DNA from: Curtobacterium sp. BH-2-1-1 | Lineage (GTDB): Bacteria > Actinomycetota > Actinomycetes > Actinomycetales > Microbacteriaceae | Length of the DNA stretch: 64,000 bases | Assembly (NCBI RefSeq): GCF_001806325.1 | Contig: NZ_CP017580.1 | Span: 1 to 64,000, forward strand | Reading direction: 5' to 3' | The notes under the pieces: model-generated | What the model saw: the letters and a program-made list of their open reading frames with translations, nothing else | Databases searched by the model: none | What the model was told of the DNA's origin: nothing | Translations under genes and position numbers: made by a program | In this document: positions 21,904 through 31,111 of the stretch, piece after piece | Position numbering within the stretch: position 1 is the first letter of the stretch | Layout of the letters: the number at the start of each line of letters is the position of its first letter

Positions 21904-22848
21904 TCAGACGAGTGCGTCGAGAGCGAACGCGACCCCGGCGGCACGCTCACTCGCCACCCAGAGCCGGGCGGCCTCGGCCCGGTCGTGGGCCCCCGGTTCG
22001 GCCCGGACGACCGCTGCCGGCCCCCGGAGCTGCATCCAGCCCGACGGCCCCCAGTACTCGCCGGACCGGACGCCGTCGGCGATCGCCGCGTGCACGAGCG
22101 GGTCGGCGCCGGCGTCCTTGCCCTGGGCGTACAGCCGCTGCGCCGGACGGGTCCACGCCGGCTCCGATCGGGACGATGCGACGTCGGGACGCTCGGGTGA
22201 CAGCAGGTCGAGCGAGAACCCGGGATGCGCGACGACGCTGGAGACCGGTGACCCGGCATCGGCGAGGCGTTCGGCGAGCTCGAAGCCGAAGAGCATGACC
22301 GCGAGCTTGCTCCGCCCGTACTGGCGGTAGCTGGAGTAGTGGCTCGCGCCGAGCGGGTCCGACGGGTCGAGCCGTGCCCACCGGTGTGCGATCGACCCGA
22401 GGTGCACCACGCGCCCCGCGCGGCGGTCGAGCAGTGGGAGCGTCAGCGCCGTCCAGGCGAAGTGCCCGAGGTGGTTCGTGCCCACCTGCAGCTCGGTGCC
22501 CTGGGCCGTCCGCTGCATCGTGCTCGCGCCCACCACGCCGGCGTTGTTCACGATCGCGTCGACACCCTCCGGCTGCAGCGCCGCGAGCTCGTCGGCGGCT
22601 GCCCGCACGCTGTCGAGGTCGGCGAGGTCGAGGTGCACGTGCGCGAGGTCGGCGCCGTCCACGTGGCGACGGATGCTCCGCTCGGCCGCCGCAGCGCGCT
22701 CGCGGCTGCGGGTCGCGAGGACGACGCGGTGACCGGCGGCGGCGAGCTGCTCCGCGGCGAAGTACCCGAGGCCGGCACTCGCACCGGTGACGACGACGGT
22801 GCGACGAGACCCGTCGCGCGCGGCGCGCGCGCCGGCGTCAGCTGACAT
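21904..22848 (-). CDS. Short-chain dehydrogenase/reductase
   Basis: Classical-type SDR with 314 residues. The N-terminal cofactor motif [17 protein letters not shown] is followed by ATRSRERA, suggesting NADP preference. NNAG is present as [10 protein letters not shown], and the active-site tyrosine and lysine are in [11 protein letters not shown]. It resembles the retinol-dehydrogenase/WW-oxidoreductase-like group, but the substrate is unknown. The ATG overlaps the end of uvrB by 11 nt, so it follows uvrB in an operon. A link to DNA repair is not implied by its sequence. Confidence 0.85.
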   Translation of the reverse strand: MSADAGARAARDGSRRTVVVTGASAGLGYFAAEQLAAAGHRVVLATRSRERAAAAERSIRRHVDGADLAHVHLDLADLDSVRAAADELAALQPEGVDAIVNNAGVVGASTMQRTAQGTELQVGTNHLGHFAWTALTLPLLDRRAGRVVHLGSIAHRWARLDPSDPLGASHYSSYRQYGRSKLAVMLFGFELAERLADAGSPVSSVVAHPGFSLDLLSPERPDVASSRSEPAWTRPAQRLYAQGKDAGADPLVHAAIADGVRSGEYWGPSGWMQLRGPAAVVRAEPGAHDRAEAARLWVASERAAGVAFALDALV

Positions 22849-24922
22849 GGCCCGCCGACTCCATCTGGCGGAGCGCCTTCTTGAGGTCCTGCACCTCGTC
22901 GCGGAGCCGTGCGGCGAGTTCGAACTTCAGCTCGGCCGCCGCCTGCAGCATCTGCTCGTTGAGGTCGCCGATGGTCGCTTCGAGCTGCATCGCCCCCTCG
23001 CCGGCGATCCCGCCGCGCTTGAGGTTCGGCGTCGGCGAGCGTCGGCCGTCCGCTCCGGGGCGACCTTCGAGCAGCGCCTTCGTGTCGTCGTTCTCACGCG
23101 CCAGGATCTCGGTGATGTCGGCGATCTTCTTGCGCAGCGGCTGCGGGTCGATGCCGCGCTCGGTGTTGTAGGCCACCTGCTTCTCGCGGCGACGGTCGGT
23201 CTCCTCGATCGCGGTCTTCATCGAGTCGGTCATCTTGTCGGCGTACATCAGCACCTGGCCCGAGACGTTGCGGGCGGCACGACCGATCGTCTGGATGAGC
23301 GACGTCGACGAGCGGAGGAAGCCTTCCTTGTCGGCGTCGAGGATCGCCACGAGCGAGACCTCGGGCAGGTCGAGCCCCTCGCGCAGGAGGTTGATGCCGA
23401 CGAGCACGTCGTAGACGCCCTGGCGCAGTTCGGTCAGCAGCTCGACGCGCTTGAGGGTGTCGACGTCGGAGTGCAGGTACCGGACCCGGACGCCGGCGTT
23501 GCCGAGGAAGTCGGTGAGTTCCTCGGCCATGCGCTTGGTCAGCGTCGTGACGAGGACGCGCTCGTCCTTCTCGACGCGCTGGTTGATCTCCTCGAGCAGG
23601 TCGTCGATCTGGCCGTCACTCGGCTTCACGACGATCTCGGGGTCGACCAGGCCCGTCGGGCGGATGATCTGCTCGACGACGCTGTCGGTCACGCCGAGTT
23701 CGTACCGGCCCGGGGTCGCCGACAGGTAGACCTTCTGGCCGGAGCGCTCGAGGAACTCTTCCCAGGTGAGCGGTCGGTTGTCGAGGGCGCTCGGCAGCCG
23801 GAACCCGTGCTCGACCAACGTGCGCTTGCGGGAGGCGTCCCCTTCGTACATCGCGCCGATCTGCGGCACGGTGACGTGCGACTCGTCGATCACGATGAGG
23901 AGGTCGTCCGGGAAGAAGTCGAGCAGGCAGTGCGGCGGTTCCCCCGCGGCACGGCCGTCCATGTGGCGCGAGTAGTTCTCGATGCCGGAGCAGAAGCCGA
24001 TCTGCTCCATCATCTCGATGTCGAACGTGGTGCGCATCCGAAGCCGCTGGGCCTCGAGCAGCTTGCCCTGCCCCTCGAGCTCGGCCAGGCGCTCGGCGAG
24101 TTCGTCCTTGATCGTGGCGATCGCCCGGTGCATGACCTCGGTGTCGGCGACGTAGTGCGACGCCGGGAAGATCGACACGGCGGGCATGTCCTCGATCACG
24201 TTGCCGGTGAGCGGGTGCAGGTACGACAGGGCCTCGACCTCGTCGCCGAACATCTCGATGCGGATCGCGTGCTCTTCGTACATCGGGATGATCTCGAGCG
24301 TGTCGCCGCGGACCCGGAAGGTCCCTCGTGCGAAGTCGACGTCGTTCCGCTGGTACTGCATCGCGACGAACTTGCGGACGAGCTGGTCGCGGGAGATCGT
24401 CTGACCGACGTGCAGCGCGACCGAGGCGTTCATGTACTGCTCCGGCGTCCCCAGGCCGTAGATGCAGGACACCGTCGAGACCACCACGACGTCGCGCCGG
24501 CTGAGCAGCGAGTTCGTCGTCGAGTGCCGGAGCCGCTCGACCTCGGCGTTGACCGAGGAGTCCTTCTCGATGAAGGTGTCCGTCTGCGGGACGTACGCCT
24601 CGGGCTGGTAGTAGTCGTAGTACGAGACGAAGTACTCGACGGCGTTGTTCGGCAGCAGGCTCCGGAACTCGTTCGCGAGCTGGGCCGCCAGGGTCTTGTT
24701 GTGCGCGAGCACGAGCGTCGGCCGCTGCACCTGCTCGATGAGCCACGCGGTCGTCGCCGACTTGCCCGTACCGGTCGCACCGAGCAGCACGACGTCGGTC
24801 TCACCGGCGTTGATGCGACCGGCCAGTTCGGCGATCGCCGCGGGCTGGTCGCCGCTCGGCGAGTACTCGCTGATGACCTCGAACGGGCGGACCGCGCGCG
24901 TGGGCTCGATTGACACTGCCAT
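22838..24922 (-). CDS. uvrB: Excinuclease ABC subunit UvrB
   Basis: Helicase-like subunit that verifies damage and recruits UvrC. It has 694 residues from the ATG at 24922, giving [24 protein letters not shown] two codons upstream is possible, and the frame is open to 25105 without homology. Visible parts are Walker [15 protein letters not shown], the beta-hairpin region [20 protein letters not shown], the DESH box [11 protein letters not shown] and the C-terminal UVR domain that contacts UvrC. In many relatives it lies next to coaE; here a 5.5-kb segment intervenes. Confidence 0.97.
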   Translation of the reverse strand: MAVSIEPTRAVRPFEVISEYSPSGDQPAAIAELAGRINAGETDVVLLGATGTGKSATTAWLIEQVQRPTLVLAHNKTLAAQLANEFRSLLPNNAVEYFVSYYDYYQPEAYVPQTDTFIEKDSSVNAEVERLRHSTTNSLLSRRDVVVVSTVSCIYGLGTPEQYMNASVALHVGQTISRDQLVRKFVAMQYQRNDVDFARGTFRVRGDTLEIIPMYEEHAIRIEMFGDEVEALSYLHPLTGNVIEDMPAVSIFPASHYVADTEVMHRAIATIKDELAERLAELEGQGKLLEAQRLRMRTTFDIEMMEQIGFCSGIENYSRHMDGRAAGEPPHCLLDFFPDDLLIVIDESHVTVPQIGAMYEGDASRKRTLVEHGFRLPSALDNRPLTWEEFLERSGQKVYLSATPGRYELGVTDSVVEQIIRPTGLVDPEIVVKPSDGQIDDLLEEINQRVEKDERVLVTTLTKRMAEELTDFLGNAGVRVRYLHSDVDTLKRVELLTELRQGVYDVLVGINLLREGLDLPEVSLVAILDADKEGFLRSSTSLIQTIGRAARNVSGQVLMYADKMTDSMKTAIEETDRRREKQVAYNTERGIDPQPLRKKIADITEILARENDDTKALLEGRPGADGRRSPTPNLKRGGIAGEGAMQLEATIGDLNEQMLQAAAELKFELAARLRDEVQDLKKALRQMESAGHVS

Positions 24923-25080
24923 GCCCACCACGGTAGTCGGCACCCCTGACACCGGAGCCGTCTGCTCGCCCTCGGCGTATCGTCCACGCCAAGCACGCTC
25001 CGAGACCGCTGATAGGGACCCGGCATAGCCTCCGATCCGTTCAGCAACCCGACTCGCTCTCACTCCCCGAAGAGGCCCCC

Positions 25081-26409
25081 ATGACGACGGCGACCCCCGC
25101 CGCACCGACGAAGGGCACCCCGTTCCGCGGACGCATCCGCGGACGAGTGCTCATCCTGCTGTGCTGCATGTACGCGATCTCGTACATCGACCGCACCAAC
25201 ATCTCCACGGCGCTCCCCCACATCACCGAGGACTTCGGCTTCAACGAGACGACCGCCGGGCTCATCGTCTCCGCCTTCGCACTCCCCTACGCCCTGCTGC
25301 AGGTCTTCGGCGGCACGATCGCCGAGAAGTTCGGTCCCCGGAAGGCCCTGTTCGTCATCACCGTGATCTGGGGTGTCGCCACCCTCTGGACCGGGTTCTC
25401 GGTCGGCTTCTGGACGCTCTTCGCCGCCCGCGCGCTCCTCGGCCTGAGCGAGGCGGCCGCGTTCCCCGCCGCCACCCAGGCCATGAGCCGCTGGATCCCC
25501 CGCGACCGCAACGGCTTCGCACAGGGCGTCGTGCACTCCGCGGCGCGCCTCGGCAACGCCCTCGCACCGCTCCTCGTCGCCTGGGTCATCGGTGCGACCG
25601 GCAGCTGGCGGTGGGCCTTCTTCGCGACGGCCGTCCTGTCCATCGCCTGGGCGATCGTCTGGTTCGTCTGGTTCCGCGACAAGCCCGAGGACACCGCCGG
25701 CATCCAGCAGGTCGAGCTCGACGAGCTCCCGCCGGTCGAGACCCGCGCCACGCGGCCGCCCGTCCCGTGGCGCACGCTGGCCCGGCAGATCTCCCCGGTG
25801 ACCTTCGTCGACTTCGGGTACGGCTGGGTGCTCTGGGTGTTCCTCACCTGGATCCCGACGTTCCTCAGCGACACCTACGGCCTGCCGATCAGCCAGTTCG
25901 CCCTCTTCACCACGCTCGTGCTCCTCGCCGGCGTCGTCGGCGACACCGTCGGCGGGATGCTCAGCGACCGCATCATCCACCGCGGCGGCGACAGCCGGAA
26001 CGCCCGGAGGATCGTCCTCGTCATCGGCCTCGGCGGCTCCCTCGTCTGCCTCGTCCCTCTCGTGATCGGGCAGGGCCTGGTCGTCGCGACGATCTCGCTC
26101 GCCCTCTCGTTCTTCTTCCTGGAGCTCTGCAACGCCAACCTCTGGGCCATCCCGATGGACGTCGCCCCGCAGTGGTCCGGCACCGCATCGGGGTTCATGA
26201 ACACCGGCTTCGGCATCGCCGGCGTGATCTCGCCGATCGTGTTCGGCGCGCTGATCGACGCCTCCGGCTGGCAGCTGCCCTTCGCGCTCTCCTGCGCGCT
26301 GCTCGCCGCCGCGGCCGTGGTCGCGTGGTTCATGAAGCCGAAGCGGCTCACGATGACGGACGGCGTCCTCGAGATCGGCGTCCCGAAGGCCGAGCAGCAC
26401 GCCGGCTGA
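25081..26409 (+). CDS. MFS transporter, anion:cation symporter (ACS) type
   Basis: Twelve-helix major facilitator protein with 442 residues. The N-terminal [21 protein letters not shown] is characteristic of the ACS group (hexuronate, galactonate, phthalate and glucarate transporters). [18 protein letters not shown] is the loop 2-3 motif, and the cytoplasmic linker lies near residues 195-235. Substrate cannot be read from sequence; an organic anion or sugar acid is likely. It is alone on the plus strand, divergent from uvrB and convergent with the acyltransferase. Confidence 0.88.
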   Translation: MTTATPAAPTKGTPFRGRIRGRVLILLCCMYAISYIDRTNISTALPHITEDFGFNETTAGLIVSAFALPYALLQVFGGTIAEKFGPRKALFVITVIWGVATLWTGFSVGFWTLFAARALLGLSEAAAFPAATQAMSRWIPRDRNGFAQGVVHSAARLGNALAPLLVAWVIGATGSWRWAFFATAVLSIAWAIVWFVWFRDKPEDTAGIQQVELDELPPVETRATRPPVPWRTLARQISPVTFVDFGYGWVLWVFLTWIPTFLSDTYGLPISQFALFTTLVLLAGVVGDTVGGMLSDRIIHRGGDSRNARRIVLVIGLGGSLVCLVPLVIGQGLVVATISLALSFFFLELCNANLWAIPMDVAPQWSGTASGFMNTGFGIAGVISPIVFGALIDASGWQLPFALSCALLAAAAVVAWFMKPKRLTMTDGVLEIGVPKAEQHAG

Positions 26410-26438
26410 TCCGCGTCGCGACGACCGCGACACGCTGC

Positions 26439-26480
26439 GGACGGGAGGCGCGGTGCCAGCCCGACCCGTGCCTCCAGTCC
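26439..26480. repeat. Dispersed GGAGGCGCGG palindrome, copy 4
   Basis: GCGGACGGGAGGCGCGGTGCC is followed by CCCGTGCCTCCAGTCC. The arms pair over about 16 bp with a few mismatches. It lies 29 nt past the MFS stop and 38 nt past the convergent acyltransferase stop, so it may serve both transcripts. Confidence 0.75.
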
Positions 26481-26517
26481 CCACGCGGTGCGGGCGACGC
26501 CCCATCAACGGACGCGC

Positions 26518-27870
26518 TCAGCGCGTCGACCGCGGCCCGACGTCGTCCGTCTCCCCCACGAGCGCATCGTCCGGCTCGACCGGCTCGACCGGCTCGACCC
26601 GCGGTTCCGGGGGGACCACCGGCACGGCACCGGCACCCGCACCCCGAGCAGCCGCCTCCCGCTTCCGCGCCCGCGCCGCCCGCTGCCCACGCGACGACAA
26701 CGACGGCCGCCCCGTGAGCGGCACGCTCAACGGCGTCCACCGGAACAGCTCCGTCACGGCCACCGACAGCACGAGCACGAGCACATAGGTGACCAGCGTG
26801 AGCCAGGGCTGGGGCACGACCCGTTCGAGCCAGCTGTCGCCGTACAGCAGGATCCAGATCGCGAACGGGTGGCTGAGGAAGATGCCGAACGACCGGTCCG
26901 AGCCGTGGTCGACGACGCGGGCGAGCGCGCTCCCGCGCCGGCGCCGATCCGCCCAGCGCGCGCCGATCGCCAGGAACCCGACGAACACGGCGCTGCTCCA
27001 GAGCACCTGGACGGGCTGCAGGGGCGTGCCGGCGGCGTAGAGCGACTGCCCGAGACCGACCTGCAGCCACCACACGCCGAGGGTGAGCGCGCCGACGCCC
27101 GCGAAGCCCCAGAGGACGGCGCGGCGGTGCACCCGGATGAACCGGAGGAAGGCATCCGCGTGGTCGGCGGCGATCGCGCCGGACACGATGAAGAACACGT
27201 ACGAGAAGAAGAACTGCTTCTGGTAGCCGTGCATCCACGCGTCGCTGGCGGGGAAGTACTTGTACCCGGCGAAGACCACGAGCTGGAACACGAGCGTCAC
27301 GGCGAGGACCGCGACGTGGTGGCCGCGCGTCCTCCGGACCAGCCACGCGATGACCGGCAGGAGCAGGTACACCTGCATCGTCACGAGCAGGAAGTAGAGG
27401 TGGTACCAGGAGACGCCGGTGACGATGCCCTCGGCGTACGTGCGCACGAGGTCGGGCACGTCGCCCCGGCGGGTGGCGCTGAGGAGCCAGGACGACGCCA
27501 CGTAGACGAACGACCACGCCAGGTAGGGCACGCCGACGAGCAGGAAGCGCTTCGGCCAGAACTGCGCCATCGGCCGCGGTCGGAGCGTGTAGCTGTAGAC
27601 GAGCACGAAGGCCGTCAGCGAGAAGAAGACCAGGCGGGTGAAGTGGAGCAGGCCGAGCAGGGCGTTCAGCGGGACGTCGTCGGCGGCCACCGTGTGGCTG
27701 GTGGTGTGCACGCCGATGACGCAGGCGAAGGTCAGGATGCGGAGGACGTCGACCTCGTAGAGGTGCCGCGGCTTCCCCTCGGCGGTGCGGGTCGGCGTCT
27801 GCACCCGACGGTCGGTAGCGTCGGCGGTGGGCGTGGCGGCGTCGGCGGTGGGCGTGGCGGCGTCGGTCAC
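26518..27870 (-). CDS. Acyltransferase family 3 membrane protein
   Basis: Integral membrane O-acyltransferase of the OafA/YiaH-like family, 450 residues, about ten hydrophobic segments. YEVDVLRILTFACVIGVHTTSH near residue 38 has the conserved basic residue and the putative catalytic histidine. The C-terminal tail is basic, then has an acidic PVEPVEPVEP repeat. The GTG start overlaps the TGA of the AMP ligase (GTGA), which argues for coupled synthesis. Likely target: a cell-surface glycan or lipid; this is inference. The N-terminus holds a 21-bp duplication encoding ATPTADA twice. Confidence 0.85.
   Translation of the reverse strand: MTDAATPTADAATPTADATDRRVQTPTRTAEGKPRHLYEVDVLRILTFACVIGVHTTSHTVAADDVPLNALLGLLHFTRLVFFSLTAFVLVYSYTLRPRPMAQFWPKRFLLVGVPYLAWSFVYVASSWLLSATRRGDVPDLVRTYAEGIVTGVSWYHLYFLLVTMQVYLLLPVIAWLVRRTRGHHVAVLAVTLVFQLVVFAGYKYFPASDAWMHGYQKQFFFSYVFFIVSGAIAADHADAFLRFIRVHRRAVLWGFAGVGALTLGVWWLQVGLGQSLYAAGTPLQPVQVLWSSAVFVGFLAIGARWADRRRRGSALARVVDHGSDRSFGIFLSHPFAIWILLYGDSWLERVVPQPWLTLVTYVLVLVLSVAVTELFRWTPLSVPLTGRPSLSSRGQRAARARKREAAARGAGAGAVPVVPPEPRVEPVEPVEPDDALVGETDDVGPRSTR
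27819..27860. repeat. 21-bp direct duplication in acyltransferase N-terminus
   Basis: GCGTCGGCGGTGGGCGTGGC recurs after exactly 21 bp, encoding the heptapeptide ATPTADA twice near the start of the acyltransferase. The duplicated region is predicted to be disordered and to precede the first membrane segment. It has the appearance of a replication-slippage duplication. Confidence 0.7.
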
Positions 27871-29363
27871 GGGTGTTCGGCCATCGTCCGCACCTTCGCC
27901 CGCTGCACCTTGCCGGTCGGCGCGCGCGGCAGGTCGGGCACGACGACGATCTCGACCGGACGGCGGAACCGTGTGAGGTGCGCCTCGGCCCGCGCGGTGA
28001 GGTCGGCGACCAGGGCCTCGGCGTCCACGGCCTCGTCCGGCTGCGGGATCACGTAGGCGATCGGCACCGCGCCGAGGACCTCGTGCGGCCGCCCGACGAC
28101 CACGGCCTCGAGCACGCGGTCGTCGCCGAGCAGCACGTCCTCCACCTCGGAGGGGTACACCTTCTCGCCGCCCCGGTTGATGACGTCGTCCGAGCGACCG
28201 GCGAGCGACACCCAGCCGTCCGCCGAGACCGATCCGACGTCGCCCGTGCTCAACCAGCCGTCCGCGTCGAACCGCTCGGCTGCGCGACCGAAGAGGTAGC
28301 GGTCGACGATGCCCTCGCCGCGGATCCAGAGGGCACCGACCTCGTCGGCGGGCAGCGCCGTGCCGTCCTCGCCCCGGACCTGCACCTCGGACCCGACCGG
28401 CACGCCGACGGTCCCGACGCGTGCGGGTGCACCGAGCGGCGTGGCGGTGATCTGCGACGCCCCCTCGGTCATCCCCCAGCTGACGACGAGCGGGACGTCG
28501 CCGAGCGCCTGCCGCACCGGATCGGGCAGCGGAGCGGACGCGCTGCGGACGAACCGGAGCCCCTCGGGGAAGTCGAGCGGACCGGTCTTCGCGAGGACCG
28601 CGAGGATCGCCGGGACGGCGTTCAGCCAGGTGATCCGGCGCGCGGCGAGCAGCTCCCAGAAGCCGGTGCGACGGAACCGCCGGTCGAGCACGAGGGTCCC
28701 GCCGGCCACGAGGGTCGCCAGCAACCCGACGACCTCGGCGTTCACGTGGAAGAGCGGGAGGGAGTTGAACCCGCGGTCCTCCGGCGTGAGGCGGTTGTGC
28801 TGCGCCACGGCCCGGGCCACGAACAGCAGCTGCGACTCGGGCAGCTCGACGCCCTTCGGGGTGCCGGTGGAGCCGGAGGTGAAGAGCACGACGGACCCCT
28901 CGCCGGGTGCGTCCGGGTTCTCCGACGGCAGGTCGCCGTCGCGGACGGCTGCCGGGAGGAACGTGGCCGCGTCGATCCCGCTCGCCGGCGCCCCGGGGAC
29001 GGTCGCGTCCACGGCGCGGTCCGACACCACGAGCGAGGCACCGCCGATCAGGTCCGCGAGACGGCCGGGTTCCGAGGTCGGCTGTCCGGTGTCGACGGGG
29101 ATCGCCCGCCGACCGGTCGCGAGGGCGGCGAGGTGCACGACCGCGAACGAGAGCGGGTCGGCGAGGTCGACCAGGACCGCCCCGGACGGCGCGACCCCGA
29201 TCGCGTCGAAGGTCGACGACCACGCGGACACCGCGTCCTCGAGCGCGCGGTAGGTCAGGACGCGGTCACTGCGTGCGTCCTCGAGGTAGCTGCGCTCCCC
29301 GTCCTGCGCCGCGCGGGCACGGATGGTCGAGCGCAGGTCGGGTCCTTCGCCTGCTTGCTGCAC
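27867..29363 (-). CDS. AMP-dependent acyl ligase (ANL superfamily)
   Basis: Class I adenylate-forming enzyme that activates a carboxylate as acyl-AMP, usually for transfer to CoA. It has 498 residues from a GTG start. The P-loop-like motif LFTSGSTGTPKGVELP, A5-like motif SWGMTEGASQ, hinge region STGDVGSV with GRSDDVINRGGEKVYPSEVE, and catalytic lysine in PRAPTGKVQRAKV are all present. No carrier-protein domain is attached. It lies 22 nt after the hydrolase and overlaps the acyltransferase, suggesting supply of activated acyl groups. Substrate unknown. Confidence 0.88.
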   Translation of the reverse strand: MQQAGEGPDLRSTIRARAAQDGERSYLEDARSDRVLTYRALEDAVSAWSSTFDAIGVAPSGAVLVDLADPLSFAVVHLAALATGRRAIPVDTGQPTSEPGRLADLIGGASLVVSDRAVDATVPGAPASGIDAATFLPAAVRDGDLPSENPDAPGEGSVVLFTSGSTGTPKGVELPESQLLFVARAVAQHNRLTPEDRGFNSLPLFHVNAEVVGLLATLVAGGTLVLDRRFRRTGFWELLAARRITWLNAVPAILAVLAKTGPLDFPEGLRFVRSASAPLPDPVRQALGDVPLVVSWGMTEGASQITATPLGAPARVGTVGVPVGSEVQVRGEDGTALPADEVGALWIRGEGIVDRYLFGRAAERFDADGWLSTGDVGSVSADGWVSLAGRSDDVINRGGEKVYPSEVEDVLLGDDRVLEAVVVGRPHEVLGAVPIAYVIPQPDEAVDAEALVADLTARAEAHLTRFRRPVEIVVVPDLPRAPTGKVQRAKVRTMAEHP

Positions 29364-29385
29364 GGACTCAGAGTATTGCGGGATC

Positions 29386-30417
29386 CTATGACGGGTCCGA
29401 TGAGAACCGGTGGAGCAGCCACTGCCACAGCGCCTCCATCCGCGGGAGCCCGTCGCGGCCGATCGGGGTCGTGTCCTTGATCGTGCGCGAGTGCGACTCG
29501 GCCGGCGACCCCACCGCGATGTCGGTGAGGATCGCGTGCGGGTCCTCGTCGGGTCCGGGCGGCGCGGTGTCGGTCCGGAACGGTCCGTCGGGACCGTCGA
29601 GCCCGAGCACCTTCCAGGAGCCGCGGATCCGGGGGCCGAAGACGTCGCGCACGTCGTCGATCGCGTACATCCGGGCGACCGGTGTCCGCCCCGGGCGGTC
29701 CATCCAGGCCGCGTGCTCGCTGCCCAACGACTCCACGGGCGAGGAGAACATCAGCGCGCCCCGCACCGGCCGGATGTGCGCGATGTACGCCGCCTCGCCG
29801 CCGCCCTGCGAGTGCCCGGCCACCACGATGTCCTGCCAGGCGATGTCCGAGTCGCCCTGGACGAACCGTCCCCACCCGCCGTCCGGGTCGTGGTCGTCGA
29901 GGTAGGCGATCGCGTCACGGAACCGCGAGACGATCGAACCGGCCGGCTGCACCGAGCTGAACCGTGTCGGCCGGGTGCCGTCGAACCGGTTCCGCTGCAC
30001 CTGCCCGTAGCAGTGCGGATCCGCCTCGCACGTCCCCGACAGCGTCTTGCCGAGGTTCCAGTAGTCGAGCCCGAGCACGTGGTACCCGTCGCGCAGCGCC
30101 GCGGACAGGAACAGCTGGTAGTCGGCGGGCCGGGCTCGGGTCGCCGGCAGGAACAGCAGCAGCGGGCCGCCGGAGTCGGTGCGTGCCGCGAAGTCGTCAC
30201 GGTTCGGCTCGAGCCGCTGCCCGTTGATCGTGCCGAGGCGGAAGCGGTGGAACTCTCCGGCCGGACCGTGCTCGTCGCCGCGCGGTCGGTCGGCTGCGGA
30301 CACCCGGCCGTGCTCCGCCACCCGATCGCCACCGAGGACGTTCGCCGCGACGAGCGACGCGGCACCGATCGCCACGAGGAGGACGGCCGCGAGGACCAGG
30401 AGCACCCGGTGCTTCAT
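29386..30417 (-). CDS. Exported alpha/beta-hydrolase-like protein
   Basis: A 343-residue protein with an N-terminal membrane or signal segment (MKHRVLLVLAAVLLVAIGAASLVAANVL). The rest is extracytoplasmic. The nucleophile elbow VVAGHSQGGGEAAYIAHI contains GHSQGG with Ser as nucleophile. The overall pattern resembles uncharacterised BPSS1187-type proteins. A Cys pair near TCEADPHCYG may form a disulfide. Its ATG overlaps the coaE stop (ATGA). A role in de-acylating or remodelling what the adjacent ligase and acyltransferase build is inference. Confidence 0.75.
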   Translation of the reverse strand: MKHRVLLVLAAVLLVAIGAASLVAANVLGGDRVAEHGRVSAADRPRGDEHGPAGEFHRFRLGTINGQRLEPNRDDFAARTDSGGPLLLFLPATRARPADYQLFLSAALRDGYHVLGLDYWNLGKTLSGTCEADPHCYGQVQRNRFDGTRPTRFSSVQPAGSIVSRFRDAIAYLDDHDPDGGWGRFVQGDSDIAWQDIVVAGHSQGGGEAAYIAHIRPVRGALMFSSPVESLGSEHAAWMDRPGRTPVARMYAIDDVRDVFGPRIRGSWKVLGLDGPDGPFRTDTAPPGPDEDPHAILTDIAVGSPAESHSRTIKDTTPIGRDGLPRMEALWQWLLHRFSSDPS

Positions 30418-31016
30418 CGGCCGATGCGCTCCCAGACCTTATCGGCGGATCGGATCGTGTCGGCGAGGGTGCCGGTGGCGTCCACCACGTGGTCGGCCAG
30501 CGCCAGGCGGTCGGCATCGCTCGCCTGCGCGGCGACGCGGCGCTCGGCTTCGTCGCGGGGCATGCCGCGGTGCTCCACGAGCCGCTCGATCCGCTGGGCA
30601 GCGGGTGCGTCGACCACCACGACCGCGTCGAACCGCAGCGGCCGGCTCCCTCGGGCTTCGGCGAGCAGTGGCACGTCGTAGACCACGACGGCGTCCGGGT
30701 CCGCTGCCTCGGCTGCGTCGAATGCCGCCTGGGCGAGACGCCAGACCTCGGGGTGGGTGATCCCCTCGAGGTCCTTCCGCGCCGCGGCGTCGGCGAACAC
30801 GATCGCGCCGAGTGCCGGCCGGTCGAGCGAACCGTCGGGGGCGATCACGCCGGGGCCGAACCGCTCGGCGACCTGCGCGAGGCCCGGGCTGCCGGGAGCG
30901 ACGGCGTCGCGCGCCAGCCGGTCGGCGTCCACCACGACCGCGCCGTGCTCGGCCCAGCGGCCGGAGACGGTGGACTTGCCCGCGGCGATGCCGCCCGTGA
31001 GACCGATGATGCGCAC
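30414..31016 (-). CDS. coaE: Dephospho-CoA kinase
   Basis: Last step of coenzyme A synthesis: phosphorylates the 3'-OH of dephospho-CoA. It has 200 residues. Walker A is GLTGGIAAGKST at residues 5-16; VVVDADRLARDAV and the lid-region HPEVWRLAQ follow. The GTG start gives MRIIGLTGG. A strong terminator lies between it and rpsA, so coaE may use a promoter not recognised here or depend on read-through. Three accessory genes follow it closely, the first by a four-base overlap. Confidence 0.95.
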   Translation of the reverse strand: MRIIGLTGGIAAGKSTVSGRWAEHGAVVVDADRLARDAVAPGSPGLAQVAERFGPGVIAPDGSLDRPALGAIVFADAAARKDLEGITHPEVWRLAQAAFDAAEAADPDAVVVYDVPLLAEARGSRPLRFDAVVVVDAPAAQRIERLVEHRGMPRDEAERRVAAQASDADRLALADHVVDATGTLADTIRSADKVWERIGR

Positions 31017-31051
31017 ACCGACAGGCTACCGACCCGCCACCTCCGGAACGG

Positions 31052-31093
31052 CCGGAAGCCCGGCACCCCTTCTCAGGGATGCCGGGCTTCCGG
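31052..31093 (-). terminator. Strong hairpin terminator after rpsA
   Basis: CCGGAAGCCCGGCACCCCT at 31052-31070 and its complement at 31075-31093 form a 19-bp stem with one mismatch around a TCTC loop. It begins 19 nt past the rpsA stop and ends 36 nt before the coaE start. Confidence 0.8.
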
Positions 31094-31111
31094 TACGGCT
31101 GCGCCGCTCGA

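Noticed and set aside
26518..29223. A 901-residue fusion of acyl ligase and acyltransferase
   Set aside because: The upstream part is an out-of-frame reading of the ligase gene. The ligase is intact in its own frame to the GTGA overlap at 27867-27870, so no fusion or frameshift exists.
31016..31111. coaE as part of the rpsA transcript by simple proximity
   Set aside because: A 19-bp terminator stem lies between them, so simple cotranscription was not assumed.
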